Below are positions 52,322 through 62,583 of a DNA stretch of 64,000 bases, piece after piece. This DNA is from CAYHPY01 sp964358485 (GTDB lineage: Bacteria; Elusimicrobiota; Elusimicrobia; UBA1565; UBA9628), in assembly GCA_964358485.1 (NCBI GenBank), contig CAYHPY010000007.1, forward strand, positions 1 to 64,000. The letters are read 5' to 3'. Each line of letters begins with the position of its first letter. The first letter of the stretch is position 1. The notes under the pieces were generated by a model. That model ran no database searches. It was given only the letters and a program-made list of their open reading frames with translations, and had not been told where the DNA came from. Position numbers and translations under genes: made by a program.

Positions 52322-53603
52322 GGCCTACCGTCTTTCGCTATTGACCGTCACGACCTCGGGACGGCTGGCCCATCATCCGGACGGATTGCTGGAGGTGGAC
52401 GGAGCCGGACGCATCGTCTACGCCGGAAAATTCCGGCCCGGGGCTGGGAAGGCGGAGGACCTGCGGGGGCTGTTGGCCATTCCGGGGCTGGTCGACGCCC
52501 ATTGCCACCTGAGCCAATATCCGGCGGTCGCTTCCGATGGGCTGGAACTGCTCCCTTGGCTGAAATGCCACATCTTTCCTCTCGAGCGCTCCTTCCGGGG
52601 GGAGAAGGCGCGCCTTCCCGCGCGCCGCTTTTTCCGGGAATTGGCGGCCCACGGGACGACGACCGCCGCGGTTTACACCAGCATCTGGCCCGATTCCACC
52701 ACCGTCTGTTTCGAGGAAGCGGAGCGCTCCGGCATGCGCGTCATCATGGGCAAGGTCATGATGGACCGCGGCTCCTACGACTCGGGATTTTCCGCCCACC
52801 ATCCCGGGGAAAAACGCGGGGCCGTTTCTTTGACCCAGAGCGAGGCCCTGTGCCGGGTCTGGCACGGACGCGCCGACGGGCGCCTCCAGTACGCCTTCAC
52901 CCCGCGCTTCGCTTTGAGCTGCAGCCCGCGCCTGATGGAAGGGGTCGGCCGCCTGGCCGCGCGTTACGGGGCCTACATCCAAACCCATCTTTCCGAGAAT
53001 AAAAGGGAGGTGGCCGACGTCGAGGACGCCTTCGACCGCTCCTACGCCGAGGTCTACGAGCGGGCGGGCCTCATCGGCCGGCGGACGATTCTGGCCCATT
53101 GCATCTGGCTCAGGGAGGCCGAGTTCCGGATTCTGGAGCGCCGCCGCCCGGCCGTGGCCCATTGCCCCAGCTCCAACGCCTTCCTGTCGAGCGGGGTCAT
53201 GGACCTCGGGCGCCTGCTCAAGGGAAAAATTCCGGTGGCGCTGGGCAGCGACGTGGCGGGCGGCCCCAGCCTCTGCCTTTTCACCGAGATGAAGCAGGCG
53301 ATTTTCGCCCAACGCCTGGCCCACGCCTCCGGCTTATTCGAGGGCCCCTGCCCGGTCACCGCCGAGGACGCCTTCTCCCTGGCCACTTTGGACGGAGCCC
53401 GCGCGCTTGGTCTGGAGGACCGGATCGGAAGCCTGGAGGCGGGCAAGGACGCGGACTTCGTGATTCTCGACCCCGCCGATTACGAGCCCGAGCCCGGCGC
53501 GCCGGCGGCGTCGGCCCGCGACGCGCTCTCGCGCATGATCTACCGCGCCGGCCGCTCCTCGGTGCGCGCGGCGTTCGTCCGGGGACGGAAGGTCTTCGGT
53601 TAA
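52314..53603 (+). CDS. guaD: Guanine deaminase
   Basis: 429 residues, amidohydrolase superfamily. Turns guanine into xanthine. Zinc ligands H63 and H65 in DAHCHLSQYP, H in THLSEN, H in LAHCIWL and D in GSDVAGG; the family blocks LLPWLKCHIFPLE, AHGTTTAAVYTS and GKVMMDRGSYD are present. Overlaps the XdhC-MocA gene by eight bases, so it is made with the maturation factor of the next enzyme in the pathway, xanthine dehydrogenase, whose own genes are not in the window. Confidence 0.88.
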   Translation: MSEAYRLSLLTVTTSGRLAHHPDGLLEVDGAGRIVYAGKFRPGAGKAEDLRGLLAIPGLVDAHCHLSQYPAVASDGLELLPWLKCHIFPLERSFRGEKARLPARRFFRELAAHGTTTAAVYTSIWPDSTTVCFEEAERSGMRVIMGKVMMDRGSYDSGFSAHHPGEKRGAVSLTQSEALCRVWHGRADGRLQYAFTPRFALSCSPRLMEGVGRLAARYGAYIQTHLSENKREVADVEDAFDRSYAEVYERAGLIGRRTILAHCIWLREAEFRILERRRPAVAHCPSSNAFLSSGVMDLGRLLKGKIPVALGSDVAGGPSLCLFTEMKQAIFAQRLAHASGLFEGPCPVTAEDAFSLATLDGARALGLEDRIGSLEAGKDADFVILDPADYEPEPGAPAASARDALSRMIYRAGRSSVRAAFVRGRKVFG

Positions 53604-53620
53604 GCCCCCCGCGAGCGGAA

Positions 53621-53649
53621 TTGACCCTGCAAACGAGAAACCCTACAAT
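53621..53649 (+). promoter_or_regulatory. Promoter of the surface-carbohydrate gene pair
   Basis: TTGACC (53621-53626), 17 bases, TACAAT (53644-53649), 6 bases to the GTG at 53656; leaderless. Confidence 0.75.
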
Positions 53650-53655
53650 ATCGGC

Positions 53656-55119
53656 GTGAACACGGCTGTGCCTGGCCACGACGACGACTTCATCGTCGGG
53701 GCCGAGGCCTTCGCGCAGCGTTACCGGGGCCACGCGGCGTTCAGGCTTTTACGCTTCTACCTGAGGTGTTCCGTCGAGGAGCTCGAGACCCTCGCCAAGT
53801 TCGCCTACTGCGCGTGCCTTCCCTCGAACACGATCCCAATCCAAGAGAGCCTCGCCAGGACCGTTTTCGGCTTGGTGACGATGCCCGCCTATTACTTTCT
53901 CAAGAAGAGCTGGCTCTGGAGCCCGGCGGCCAAGACGGAGTTCGCGCTCGAGACGATCGACCCTCCTTATTTCGAGGCGTGGTTCTCCCGGCTCTACGAG
54001 AACCTTCCGGGCTCCAAGCGCCTGTCCCCGCGCTCCCCCGAACTGTTCGACCGCTCGGATCTGTCGTTGCCCTGCGGCGCCTCGGTCTGCCTCGGCGACC
54101 TCGCCCGGCTGATGTTTGTCGCGCCGCTGCTGGCCCCGGCTTTGGTCGCTCTGAGCATGGCGGTCCGCCTCAACCTGCTCAAAACCTGCCGGCAGGCCGT
54201 CGCCGCCTACACCACCTACCGCGGGTATTTCAGGCGATTTCCATGCCGGCATTTCATCACCTTCGACGACTATCCGAACCACCCGGCGCGGCGCATCGCC
54301 TTTCGCCAGGCCTGCGACGGAGAGCTGATCGCCATTCAAAACGGAGAGCGCGGCCACCTGCCCCAGCTCGCCTACGGCTGCGCGGACCGCTACTTCCTCT
54401 TCGGCCCCAAATTCATCGAGATCATGAAGGGCCTGAAAGCCGATGTCGGACGGTACGAGCCCGTCGGCGCCCTCTGCCTCAATCAGCGCTACGGTCTTTA
54501 CCTGGAGGAGACCTCCCGCGGCGTTCCCGAGACCCGGTACGACGTGCTGTTCGTCGACCAGGGCGTGTCGCCGCACAACGGCACCCCGGCCTACTACACC
54601 GAGGCTTTGCTGCGAATCCTTGAGAACCTGGCCAAATTCCATCGCCTCCATCCCGGGGTGCGGTTGTTTTACCAGCTTCGCCATTACGATGAGGCGAGCC
54701 GCTTCCATCAAGAGGCCGTCCTGGCGATGCTCAACGGCCGCTTCCCCGGAGTCTTCGGGGTGCTGGGCAACGATGGTCGCGGCGAGAGCTACCGAAACAT
54801 CCTGCACGCCAATCTGACCGTGACGTTCGAGTCCACGCTGGGATTTGAGGCCCTCATGCTGGGCCGCAAGGCTTTATTCGTGAACTATTCCGGCAATCCC
54901 GGCGAGACGATGTGCTCGGATGAGCGCTACCAAATCGAAGACCCTTCCGCGGACTATGGCCGATTCGAGGAGGCCGTGACCCGGCTGCTGGCTTGCGAGC
55001 CCGGAGAGGTGCCCGCCGTGGCGCGCGAGCGGCATTTCGCCTTCGACGGCAAAGTTCAGGAGAGGATCGCCGCCGCGTTATCCGGCAGCCGCGCGCGCGC
55101 GGCTGCCGCCGTCGTTTGA
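53656..55119 (+). CDS. Glycosyltransferase-like protein for surface carbohydrate
   Basis: 487 residues. The C-terminal half looks like a GT-B transferase of the CDP-glycerol/capsule type: YDVLFVDQGVSPHNGTP, FYQLRHYDEASRF and a nucleotide-binding end VTFESTLGFEALMLGRKALFVN. A hydrophobic stretch near 155-170 could dock it to the membrane. The donor sugar is not predictable. The GTG follows TACAAT by six bases. A 22-base GC palindrome (55084-55105) lies in its last codons. Followed after 22 bases by a methyltransferase, probably acting on the same product. Confidence 0.65.
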   Translation: MNTAVPGHDDDFIVGAEAFAQRYRGHAAFRLLRFYLRCSVEELETLAKFAYCACLPSNTIPIQESLARTVFGLVTMPAYYFLKKSWLWSPAAKTEFALETIDPPYFEAWFSRLYENLPGSKRLSPRSPELFDRSDLSLPCGASVCLGDLARLMFVAPLLAPALVALSMAVRLNLLKTCRQAVAAYTTYRGYFRRFPCRHFITFDDYPNHPARRIAFRQACDGELIAIQNGERGHLPQLAYGCADRYFLFGPKFIEIMKGLKADVGRYEPVGALCLNQRYGLYLEETSRGVPETRYDVLFVDQGVSPHNGTPAYYTEALLRILENLAKFHRLHPGVRLFYQLRHYDEASRFHQEAVLAMLNGRFPGVFGVLGNDGRGESYRNILHANLTVTFESTLGFEALMLGRKALFVNYSGNPGETMCSDERYQIEDPSADYGRFEEAVTRLLACEPGEVPAVARERHFAFDGKVQERIAAALSGSRARAAAAVV

Positions 55120-55141
55120 AACCTTGAATCGAGGAGCCCCC

Positions 55142-56056
55142 ATGTCCAAGCACCACGTCGAAACCCGCAAGATCTACGAGCGGCAGCACGCCCGGCTGGC
55201 CGCCGATCAGGCCGCCAAGAAGCGCATTTACGGGATTTACGAGACCAATACGCTCGGTCTCAAGGCGGGGTGGTTCGCGGGCAAGGAGGCGCTCGACGCC
55301 GGCTGCGGCAACGTCGGCGCCCTGGTCGTGCGCCTGGCCAAGCTTGGGGTCAAGCGGGTCCACGCCGTCGACATCGGCGCGGAGTGGATCCCGAAAATGA
55401 GAGATTCTCTCAAGAAGTCCGGGGTGCCCGTCGGCAAGTACGAGCTCAAGCCGGGGAGCGTGCTTGATTTGCCCTACGGGGACGGCCGCTTTGATTTTGT
55501 CGCCATCAACGGCGTGCTGATCCATCTCCAAAACATCCCGGAGATCATGCGAGGGTTTTCCGAAGGGGCGCGCGTCGTCAAAAAGGGGGGCTACTATTTC
55601 ACCTCCTACGGGCCTTGCGGCGGCCTGATCCAAGGCGCGATCTTCCCGGCCATTCGACGCTATTATCGGGAGAACGGGGAGTTCAAAGCCTTCATAGACA
55701 AGATCAGCCCCGAAACCATTCACGCCGCCATCGACAAAATCTGCGCCGACTCGCTCACCCACGCGGGGGAGGCCTTCGACGCCGCCTTTCTAAAAGGACT
55801 CTTCGGCGTCGATTTCTGCGTGTTCCTCCAAAACTACATCCAGGCCCCCACCTGGCTCTCCAACGAGTGCACCCCGGAATTCGTCGAGGAGCTCTACAAG
55901 GCCCACGGGTTCTCGGACGTCAGGCGCCTCAACCACTTCTCCAAGCGCAGCGACGTGCGCAAGTTCTTCGCGCCGCTCCATTATGACCGCGACTACCCCT
56001 TGGCGCGGGTCCTCTACGGCCAGGGTTACGTCCAATACGTGGGCCGCAAGGGCTGA
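55142..56056 (+). CDS. SAM-dependent methyltransferase
   Basis: 304 residues. Class I fold: EALDAGCGNVGALVVRLAKLG (motif I, near residue 50), VHAVDIGAEWI (motif II) and GRFDFVAINGVLIHL (near 118). A helical C-terminal third is specific to this protein. It has a proper GAGGAG Shine-Dalgarno, as expected for an internal gene of an operon. Paired with a sugar-transferase-like gene, so a sugar or lipid-linked sugar is the likely target. Confidence 0.8.
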   Translation: MSKHHVETRKIYERQHARLAADQAAKKRIYGIYETNTLGLKAGWFAGKEALDAGCGNVGALVVRLAKLGVKRVHAVDIGAEWIPKMRDSLKKSGVPVGKYELKPGSVLDLPYGDGRFDFVAINGVLIHLQNIPEIMRGFSEGARVVKKGGYYFTSYGPCGGLIQGAIFPAIRRYYRENGEFKAFIDKISPETIHAAIDKICADSLTHAGEAFDAAFLKGLFGVDFCVFLQNYIQAPTWLSNECTPEFVEELYKAHGFSDVRRLNHFSKRSDVRKFFAPLHYDRDYPLARVLYGQGYVQYVGRKG

Positions 56057-56057
56057 A

Positions 56058-56393
56058 ATGAAAACAATCCGGCGTTTGAGTCTTTTGGCCGCCGCCTTCT
56101 GGGTCGCCGCCTGCGGCAAGCCCGTCCCCACCGAGCAAAAGGAGCTCATCGGAACTTGGCGGGGCCCCGGCGTGACCTTGTCCATCGCGGCCGACGGCCG
56201 GCTTGAACACGAGACCAAGGATGGGCGGTCCACCACGAAACTCTCGGCCCCGATCCAGGAGTACCGCGCCGACGGCTTCAAGGCGGGCCTGCCCTTTCTA
56301 GCCAAGGATTTCAAGCTCGAAAAGCCTCCCCATGAAGAGGCGGGCGTTTGGAAAATGACGGTGAACGCGGTGGAGTTGGCCCGAGACCGATAG
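56058..56393 (+). CDS. Small lipoprotein
   Basis: 111 residues. Lipobox VAAC (C19) after a 15-residue hydrophobic stretch. The mature part reads like a small beta-barrel of the lipocalin-like DUF type (ELIGTWRGPGVTLSIAADGRL), common in unknown lipoproteins. One base after the methyltransferase stop, so probably co-transcribed, function unknown. Confidence 0.75.
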   Translation: MKTIRRLSLLAAAFWVAACGKPVPTEQKELIGTWRGPGVTLSIAADGRLEHETKDGRSTTKLSAPIQEYRADGFKAGLPFLAKDFKLEKPPHEEAGVWKMTVNAVELARDR

Positions 56394-56411
56394 GACCCTG
56401 CCGGCCCGCGC

Positions 56412-56440
56412 TTGACGCAAGCCCAAGGGGGGGCTACACT
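56412..56440 (+). promoter_or_regulatory. Promoter of the tandem thioredoxin-fold gene
   Basis: TTGACG (56412-56417), 17 bases, TACACT (56435-56440), 6 bases to the ATG at 56447; leaderless. Confidence 0.78.
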
Positions 56441-56446
56441 GCGAAG

Positions 56447-57268
56447 ATGACCGGGGTTTTAATTCTGGCGGCCGGGGTATTTTGGGCCTGGGTTCCGGGC
56501 AAGGCCTGCGCGGCGCCCGCCGGCGCGCTCTATGAACCCATCCGGGACTTGCCGCGCCACTCCTCCGCGACCGTGGCCCAGGCGCGCGGCCAGGGCAAGA
56601 GGGTTTTGATCGAAGTGGGAACCGACCAGTGCGTGTGGACCCGCCGGCTGGACGGCTTGCTCAACAGCGACGCGCAGGTCGCCGGAATGTTGGGAAGTCT
56701 ATTCATCCACATGCGCGTTCCCCCGGAGGCTCTGGGGCAGGAAGGGACCTTTCTTTCCCGCCTTCCGAGGCCGGAGGGCGTTCCGCACCTCTATATCCTG
56801 GATGAGGAGGGGGGGCTCCTGGTCTCCCAAGAGACCGGGGCCTTGGAGTCGGGCCAGGGGCATGACCGCGGGAAGGTGCTGGATTTTCTCACCCAATGGG
56901 CGCCCGAGTCGCCGGAGGCCGCGGCGACGGCCAATGCGTCGCTTGAAATGATCCCCGCGGCCGCGGGGCTCGACGCCGAGGAGATTCGCGCCTCGGAACT
57001 GCCCGTCGTCGTCTTGTTTTACGCGGAGGGCGCTCCCCTGGAAATGAAGCGTCTTGCCGCCCTGGAGGATTCGGCCGACCGGTACTTCGGGAAAGTCAAT
57101 TTTTTCCGGATCGAAGCGGCCGCCGCCAAGCGGGCGGGCAAGCTTCCCAAGGAGGCGGCCGCCACGCCCTATCTGCTGTTTATCCAGGACGGCAAGCGCC
57201 GGGGGCGGACTCTGCCGAAGGGGGCGCAGGGGGAGCCGGCCAAGGTCCTGGAAGCCTGGCTCAAGTAA
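56447..57268 (+). CDS. Exported tandem thioredoxin-fold protein
   Basis: 273 residues. Signal peptide (1-23), then two thioredoxin-like units. The first (about 45-165) has a single cysteine where CxxC belongs (VGTDQCVWTRRL) and a GVPHLYILDEEGG strand; the second (about 190-270) has none (LFYAEGAPLEMKRL), with ATPYLLFIQDGKR. With one cysteine only it could form mixed disulfides but not redox-cycle alone. Confidence 0.75.
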   Translation: MTGVLILAAGVFWAWVPGKACAAPAGALYEPIRDLPRHSSATVAQARGQGKRVLIEVGTDQCVWTRRLDGLLNSDAQVAGMLGSLFIHMRVPPEALGQEGTFLSRLPRPEGVPHLYILDEEGGLLVSQETGALESGQGHDRGKVLDFLTQWAPESPEAAATANASLEMIPAAAGLDAEEIRASELPVVVLFYAEGAPLEMKRLAALEDSADRYFGKVNFFRIEAAAAKRAGKLPKEAAATPYLLFIQDGKRRGRTLPKGAQGEPAKVLEAWLK

Positions 57269-57304
57269 CGGCCGGAGGCTCTCCCAGGCCACCCCCCCCT
57301 CGCG

Positions 57305-57348
57305 CCCCTCTGCGATGTGTCCGTTATAACGAACACATCACAGAGGGG
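57305..57348. promoter_or_regulatory. 44-base palindrome upstream of the XRE gene
   Basis: Near-perfect inverted repeat (CCCCTCTG...CAGAGGGG, centre CGTTATAACG) with two mismatched pairs, which become G-U pairs in RNA read from the minus strand. It ends 8 bases before the ECF-like -35. It may be an operator for the XRE protein or a hairpin ending the preceding transcript (TTTT follows). Confidence 0.6.
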
Positions 57349-57355
57349 TTTTGAT

Positions 57356-57383
57356 GGAACCGGAAGGGGGGTTCGTTCGTATA
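57356..57383 (+). promoter_or_regulatory. ECF-sigma-like promoter of the XRE gene
   Basis: GGAAC (57356-57360), 17 bases, CGTATA (57378-57383), six bases to the ATG at 57390. The same layout and much of the same sequence stand before the HNH-family gene at 26807. Confidence 0.55.
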
Positions 57384-57389
57384 TATAGT

Positions 57390-57863
57390 ATGGGCTCTTT
57401 GACCTATGTATCGCATGCCGATCGCCGCGCTCTGAGGAAGGGATTTATCCTGGCCGGCCGCGTACCGAAGGATGTCTTGCTGACCCCCGGACGCCTGCTC
57501 AGGGCGGTGCGCTCTTCCTTGGCGATGAGCCAATTGGAGTTATCCAGGCGCTCCGGAATTCGGCGGGCCCATATTTGCCAACTGGAGGCCGAGGTTGGAA
57601 ACAACGTCGAGTGGCGGACGCTCCGGCGTCTTATGGCCGCGATGTTTTGCGACATCGTTCTTCTGGCGCGCAGGCGGGTCAATCCGCGGGATATCATGCC
57701 CGACGGGGAGGTCGGCAAACCCTACAGCCGCGTTGATTGGACGCAGGCGCCCCGAGCCGCCGGCGCCGAACTTGGGGAGCCGGCGGCGATTGGCTCGCGC
57801 CGTCCGCGCCGCCTCCCAAAGGGGCGAGTGCGCCCGCATTACTTGGATGATCTTCTCGAATAG
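57390..57863 (+). CDS. XRE-family transcriptional regulator
   Basis: 157 residues. Helix-turn-helix at about 32-60 (AVRSSLAMSQLELSRRSGI, then RRAHICQLEAEVGNN). The C-terminal part is basic and shows no known domain. The frame also contains an in-frame ATG at 57354, but that start lies inside the conserved promoter block shared with another gene, so I prefer the ATG at 57390, six bases behind CGTATA. The palindrome just upstream suggests self-regulation. Confidence 0.78.
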   Translation: MGSLTYVSHADRRALRKGFILAGRVPKDVLLTPGRLLRAVRSSLAMSQLELSRRSGIRRAHICQLEAEVGNNVEWRTLRRLMAAMFCDIVLLARRRVNPRDIMPDGEVGKPYSRVDWTQAPRAAGAELGEPAAIGSRRPRRLPKGRVRPHYLDDLLE

Positions 57864-57893
57864 CTTGGATTTTGGGGTAAAAGTTTTACCGGC

Positions 57894-57922
57894 TTGACAT
57901 TTCCCGGCCGGGGGTCTAAACT
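57894..57922 (+). promoter_or_regulatory. Promoter of the YtxH gene
   Basis: Perfect TTGACA (57894-57899), 17 bases, TAAACT (57917-57922); the leader has a GGGAGG. Confidence 0.8.
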
Positions 57923-57951
57923 AGACGGAGATTTCGCACCGGGAGGTTCTT

Positions 57952-58122
57952 ATGGCTGACGAAGAAGGCGGCGTGCTGGGAGTGATGTTGTTTCTGGGGG
58001 GCTTGGCCGCGGGCGCCGCGCTCGGGACCTTGTTCGCCCCGCGGACGGGAGAGGAAACGCGCGAGCTGTTGGGGGATTGGCTGAGGGAAAAGCGCCTCCT
58101 GAAATCCCTCGACGAAGCCTGA
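57952..58122 (+). CDS. YtxH-domain small membrane protein
   Basis: 56 residues. One membrane helix with the YtxH signature (GGLAAGAALGTLFAPRTGEETR), then a charged amphipathic tail. YtxH proteins are stress-linked envelope proteins of unknown mechanism. Strong promoter, GGGAGG six bases before the ATG. Only one base separates its stop from the stop of the convergent S9 gene. Confidence 0.85.
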   Translation: MADEEGGVLGVMLFLGGLAAGAALGTLFAPRTGEETRELLGDWLREKRLLKSLDEA

Positions 58123-58123
58123 G

Positions 58124-60090
<1,967 letters not shown>

Positions 60091-60091
<1 letters not shown>

Positions 60092-61395
60092 TATTTTTTC
60101 CTCAACGCTTCGGCCAGTTCTTCCGCCCCCGAAAGCCGTTCCTCCCCCGTCTTTAAATCTTTTATTTTGACCTTATGCGCCGCCGCTTCATCCGGTCCGA
60201 TGATCAAGGCGTAGCGGGCGCGCGTGGCGTCGGCGTATTTGAACTGGGCTTTGAGCTTGGCCTGCCCCGGAAACACGTCCACCGAGAGGCCTTCCCGCCG
60301 AAGCTTGGCCGCCAAGGCCAGGCATTGGGCGCGCAATTCCTCCGCGAAAACGATCACGCACGCGTCCGGGCCTTCGCCGCCTTCCGCGCCCGGGGCCGCT
60401 TCCAGGAGCAGCATCAGGCGCTCGAAGCCGATGGAGCCGCCGCAGGCCGGCACCTTGGGGCCGCCGAATTGGGACACGAGGCCGTCGTAGCGGCCGCCTC
60501 CCCCGAGGGAGCCGGCCAGTCCGGGATGGCGGAATTCAAAGACCGGTCCCGTGTAGTAATCGAAGCCCCGCACCAAAGAGGGGGAAAATTGAAATTTGGT
60601 CGAGCCGTCCCCGCATTCCCGGAGCAGGGCTAGAATTCTCTCGAGGGCTTTGCCGGGCTCCGGGGCGGCCCTGGAGAAGGCCTCGAGGTCCGCGCCTTCG
60701 GCCAGCACGGATTTTTCGAGGCGGTCGGCGGAGTCCTTGCCCAGGGCCAGCTCCAGCTCGGCCAGGACCGCGCTTCGCTCCATTTTGTCCAGCTTGTCCA
60801 ATAGGACGCAGGCCGCTCCCCGCTTCTCGGGGGGCACGCCGGCCTCGTCGAGCGCGGCGGAGAGGAGGCGCCGGTCGTTGATCACCACCGTGGTCTCCCG
60901 GACGCCGAGCTCTCCCAGGGCCGCGCTCATCGCCGAAATGACCTCCACCTCGTTCTGGGGGTGCTCCGAGCCTAGGACGTCCACGTCGCACTGCAGAAAT
61001 TCGCGGTAGCGGCCCTTTTGCGCCCGCTCCGCGCGCCAGACCGAACCGATCTGGAAGGCCTTGAAGGGATGGGGCAGTTCGCCCTGGTGTTTGGCGTAAA
61101 AGCGGGAGAGGGGCAAGGTCAGGTCGAAGCGCAGTCCCAGATCGGCCAAGTCGGAGCTCCCCTGGGCCAACTCCAGCTTTTCGCCGCGCTTGAGGATCTT
61201 GAAAATCAACTTTTCGTTCTCGCCGCCGCCCTTGCCGAGCAGAACCTCCAGGTCCTCCACCCCGGAGGTCGTGATGCGCGAGAACCCGAAAGAACGGTAG
61301 ACCCGGGAGATGGCTTCCTGGGCCCGGGCGCGCAAAGCCGCCGCCTGGGGGCCGAAATCGCGAAAACCGGAGGGGGGGGTGGTTGAAATGCCCAT
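60091..61395 (-). CDS. hisS: Histidyl-tRNA synthetase
   Basis: 434 residues, class II aminoacyl-tRNA synthetase. Motif 2 (FQIGSVWRAERAQKGRYREFLQCDVDVLG), the histidine-binding loop LVRGFDYYTGPVFEF and motif 3 (GGSIGFERLMLLLE) are present, with an anticodon-binding domain from about 340. ATG nine bases behind TAAAAT with no Shine-Dalgarno. Divergent from porV. Confidence 0.95.
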
Positions 61396-61404
61396 GGAGG
61401 CGCT

Positions 61405-61410
61405 ATTTTA
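61405..61410 (-). promoter_or_regulatory. -10 box of hisS
   Basis: Minus strand TAAAAT nine bases before the ATG at 61395; no clear -35. Confidence 0.5.
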
Positions 61411-61471
61411 GCTTATGATTCCGACAGTTTTCGAGGGGGGGCCGGTTATTCTTTTCTTAACATCTTCCTCT

Positions 61472-61477
61472 TATAAT
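61472..61477 (+). promoter_or_regulatory. -10 box of the PorV-like gene
   Basis: Perfect TATAAT eight bases before the ATG at 61486; the -35 is weak. Confidence 0.55.
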
Positions 61478-61485
61478 CAGGGGGC

Positions 61486-62583
61486 ATGCGCGGCCTGCTT
61501 TTTTCCCTCCTCCTTTTGGCCCCCGCCGTCTCCCATTCGGCACTGGCCTCCGGCTCCGGGCGGACCGGGGCCAATTTTCTCAGAATCGGCGTCGGCCCCC
61601 GTCCCGCCGGCATGGGCGAGGCTTTCGTCGGCTTGGCCGACGACGTCAACGCCGTCGGCTACAACCCCGCGGGGCTTTCCCTGTTGTCCCGGCAGGAACT
61701 GACCTTCATGCACAACGAGTACTTCGCCGGCGTCCGGCAGGAATGGATGGCCTACGCCGTGCCCTCGGAAAAATTCGGGACCGTGGCCCTGTCCGCCAAT
61801 CTCGTCCAGGTGGAGGCGTTTTCCGGCTTCGATCAAAACGACCAACCCACCGCCGAAACCTCCGCCTCCGACTCCGCCTACGGGGCGGCCTGGGGCAAGC
61901 GCTGGGGGCCGATCGGCGCGGGCGCGGGCGTCAAATTCATCCGGTCCCGGCTGGATCAAAACCGGTCCAGCGCGGCCGCGCTGGACGCCGGCCTGCTTTA
62001 CGATACGGATCTCGACGGGCTCCGGGCCGGGCTTTCCGTTCAAAACCTCGGGAGCAAAGCTCGTTTTATCTCCGAGGACTACGACCTCCCCCGCTCGGTC
62101 CGCGCGGGTGTGTCCTACAAGCCTTTCGGGCGCAAGCCCCGCGACCGGGGGGACCTGACCTTGCTGGCCGACATGGCCGCCTACGGAGACGAGGACCCCT
62201 ATGTCTCGGTCGGCGGGGAATATCTCTGGTCGGACCTGATGGCCTTCCGGACCGGCTGGCGCTCGGATTCCGAGAGCGGGACGGGCTTGTCGTTCGGGGT
62301 CGGACTTTACTTCAATCATGGCGGCTCTTCCACAAGACCCGAGTTGATCTTCGATTACGCTTTCGTTGATTTCGGCCTGCTTTCCCATGTCCACCGCGCC
62401 GCGTTCACCTTGAAATTCGGAAAGCCCGCCGGAAAGCCCCGCTCTGCGTCGTCCGAGAAAGACGCCCGCCCCCGGCGATCCCGGCGGGCGGCCGCTCCCG
62501 AACCCAAAATCGGGGAAGAAACCGTCCCTGAACAACCGGCCCGGGTCCCGCCCGCCGCCGAGGAGGGAATATGGGTCCGTTGA
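61486..62583 (+). CDS. PorV/PorQ-family outer-membrane protein
   Basis: 365 residues. Signal peptide (1-21) and the family opening GANFLRIGVGPRPAGMGEAFVGLADDVNAVGYNPAGL (split here for reading: GVGPRPAGMGEAF, then VNAVGYNPAGL), followed by a beta-barrel of the FadL/PorV type to about 312. The C-terminal 50 residues are a Pro/Arg/Glu-rich tail, unusual for this family. PorV works with the type IX secretion system in Bacteroidetes; no other type IX gene is in the window. The next gene, a secreted repeat protein, overlaps its end by 13 bases. Confidence 0.8.
   Translation: MRGLLFSLLLLAPAVSHSALASGSGRTGANFLRIGVGPRPAGMGEAFVGLADDVNAVGYNPAGLSLLSRQELTFMHNEYFAGVRQEWMAYAVPSEKFGTVALSANLVQVEAFSGFDQNDQPTAETSASDSAYGAAWGKRWGPIGAGAGVKFIRSRLDQNRSSAAALDAGLLYDTDLDGLRAGLSVQNLGSKARFISEDYDLPRSVRAGVSYKPFGRKPRDRGDLTLLADMAAYGDEDPYVSVGGEYLWSDLMAFRTGWRSDSESGTGLSFGVGLYFNHGGSSTRPELIFDYAFVDFGLLSHVHRAAFTLKFGKPAGKPRSASSEKDARPRRSRRAAAPEPKIGEETVPEQPARVPPAAEEGIWVR

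Noticed and set aside
55084..55105. 22-base GC palindrome as a terminator of the glycosyltransferase gene
   Set aside because: No T run follows and it lies within the last codons; the next gene appears to be co-transcribed.
57354..57392. The shared MEPEG-type peptide as a conserved protein start
   Set aside because: The two copies differ by amino-acid-changing substitutions and only one is in frame with its gene, while the DNA spacing of GGAAC and CGTATA is identical.
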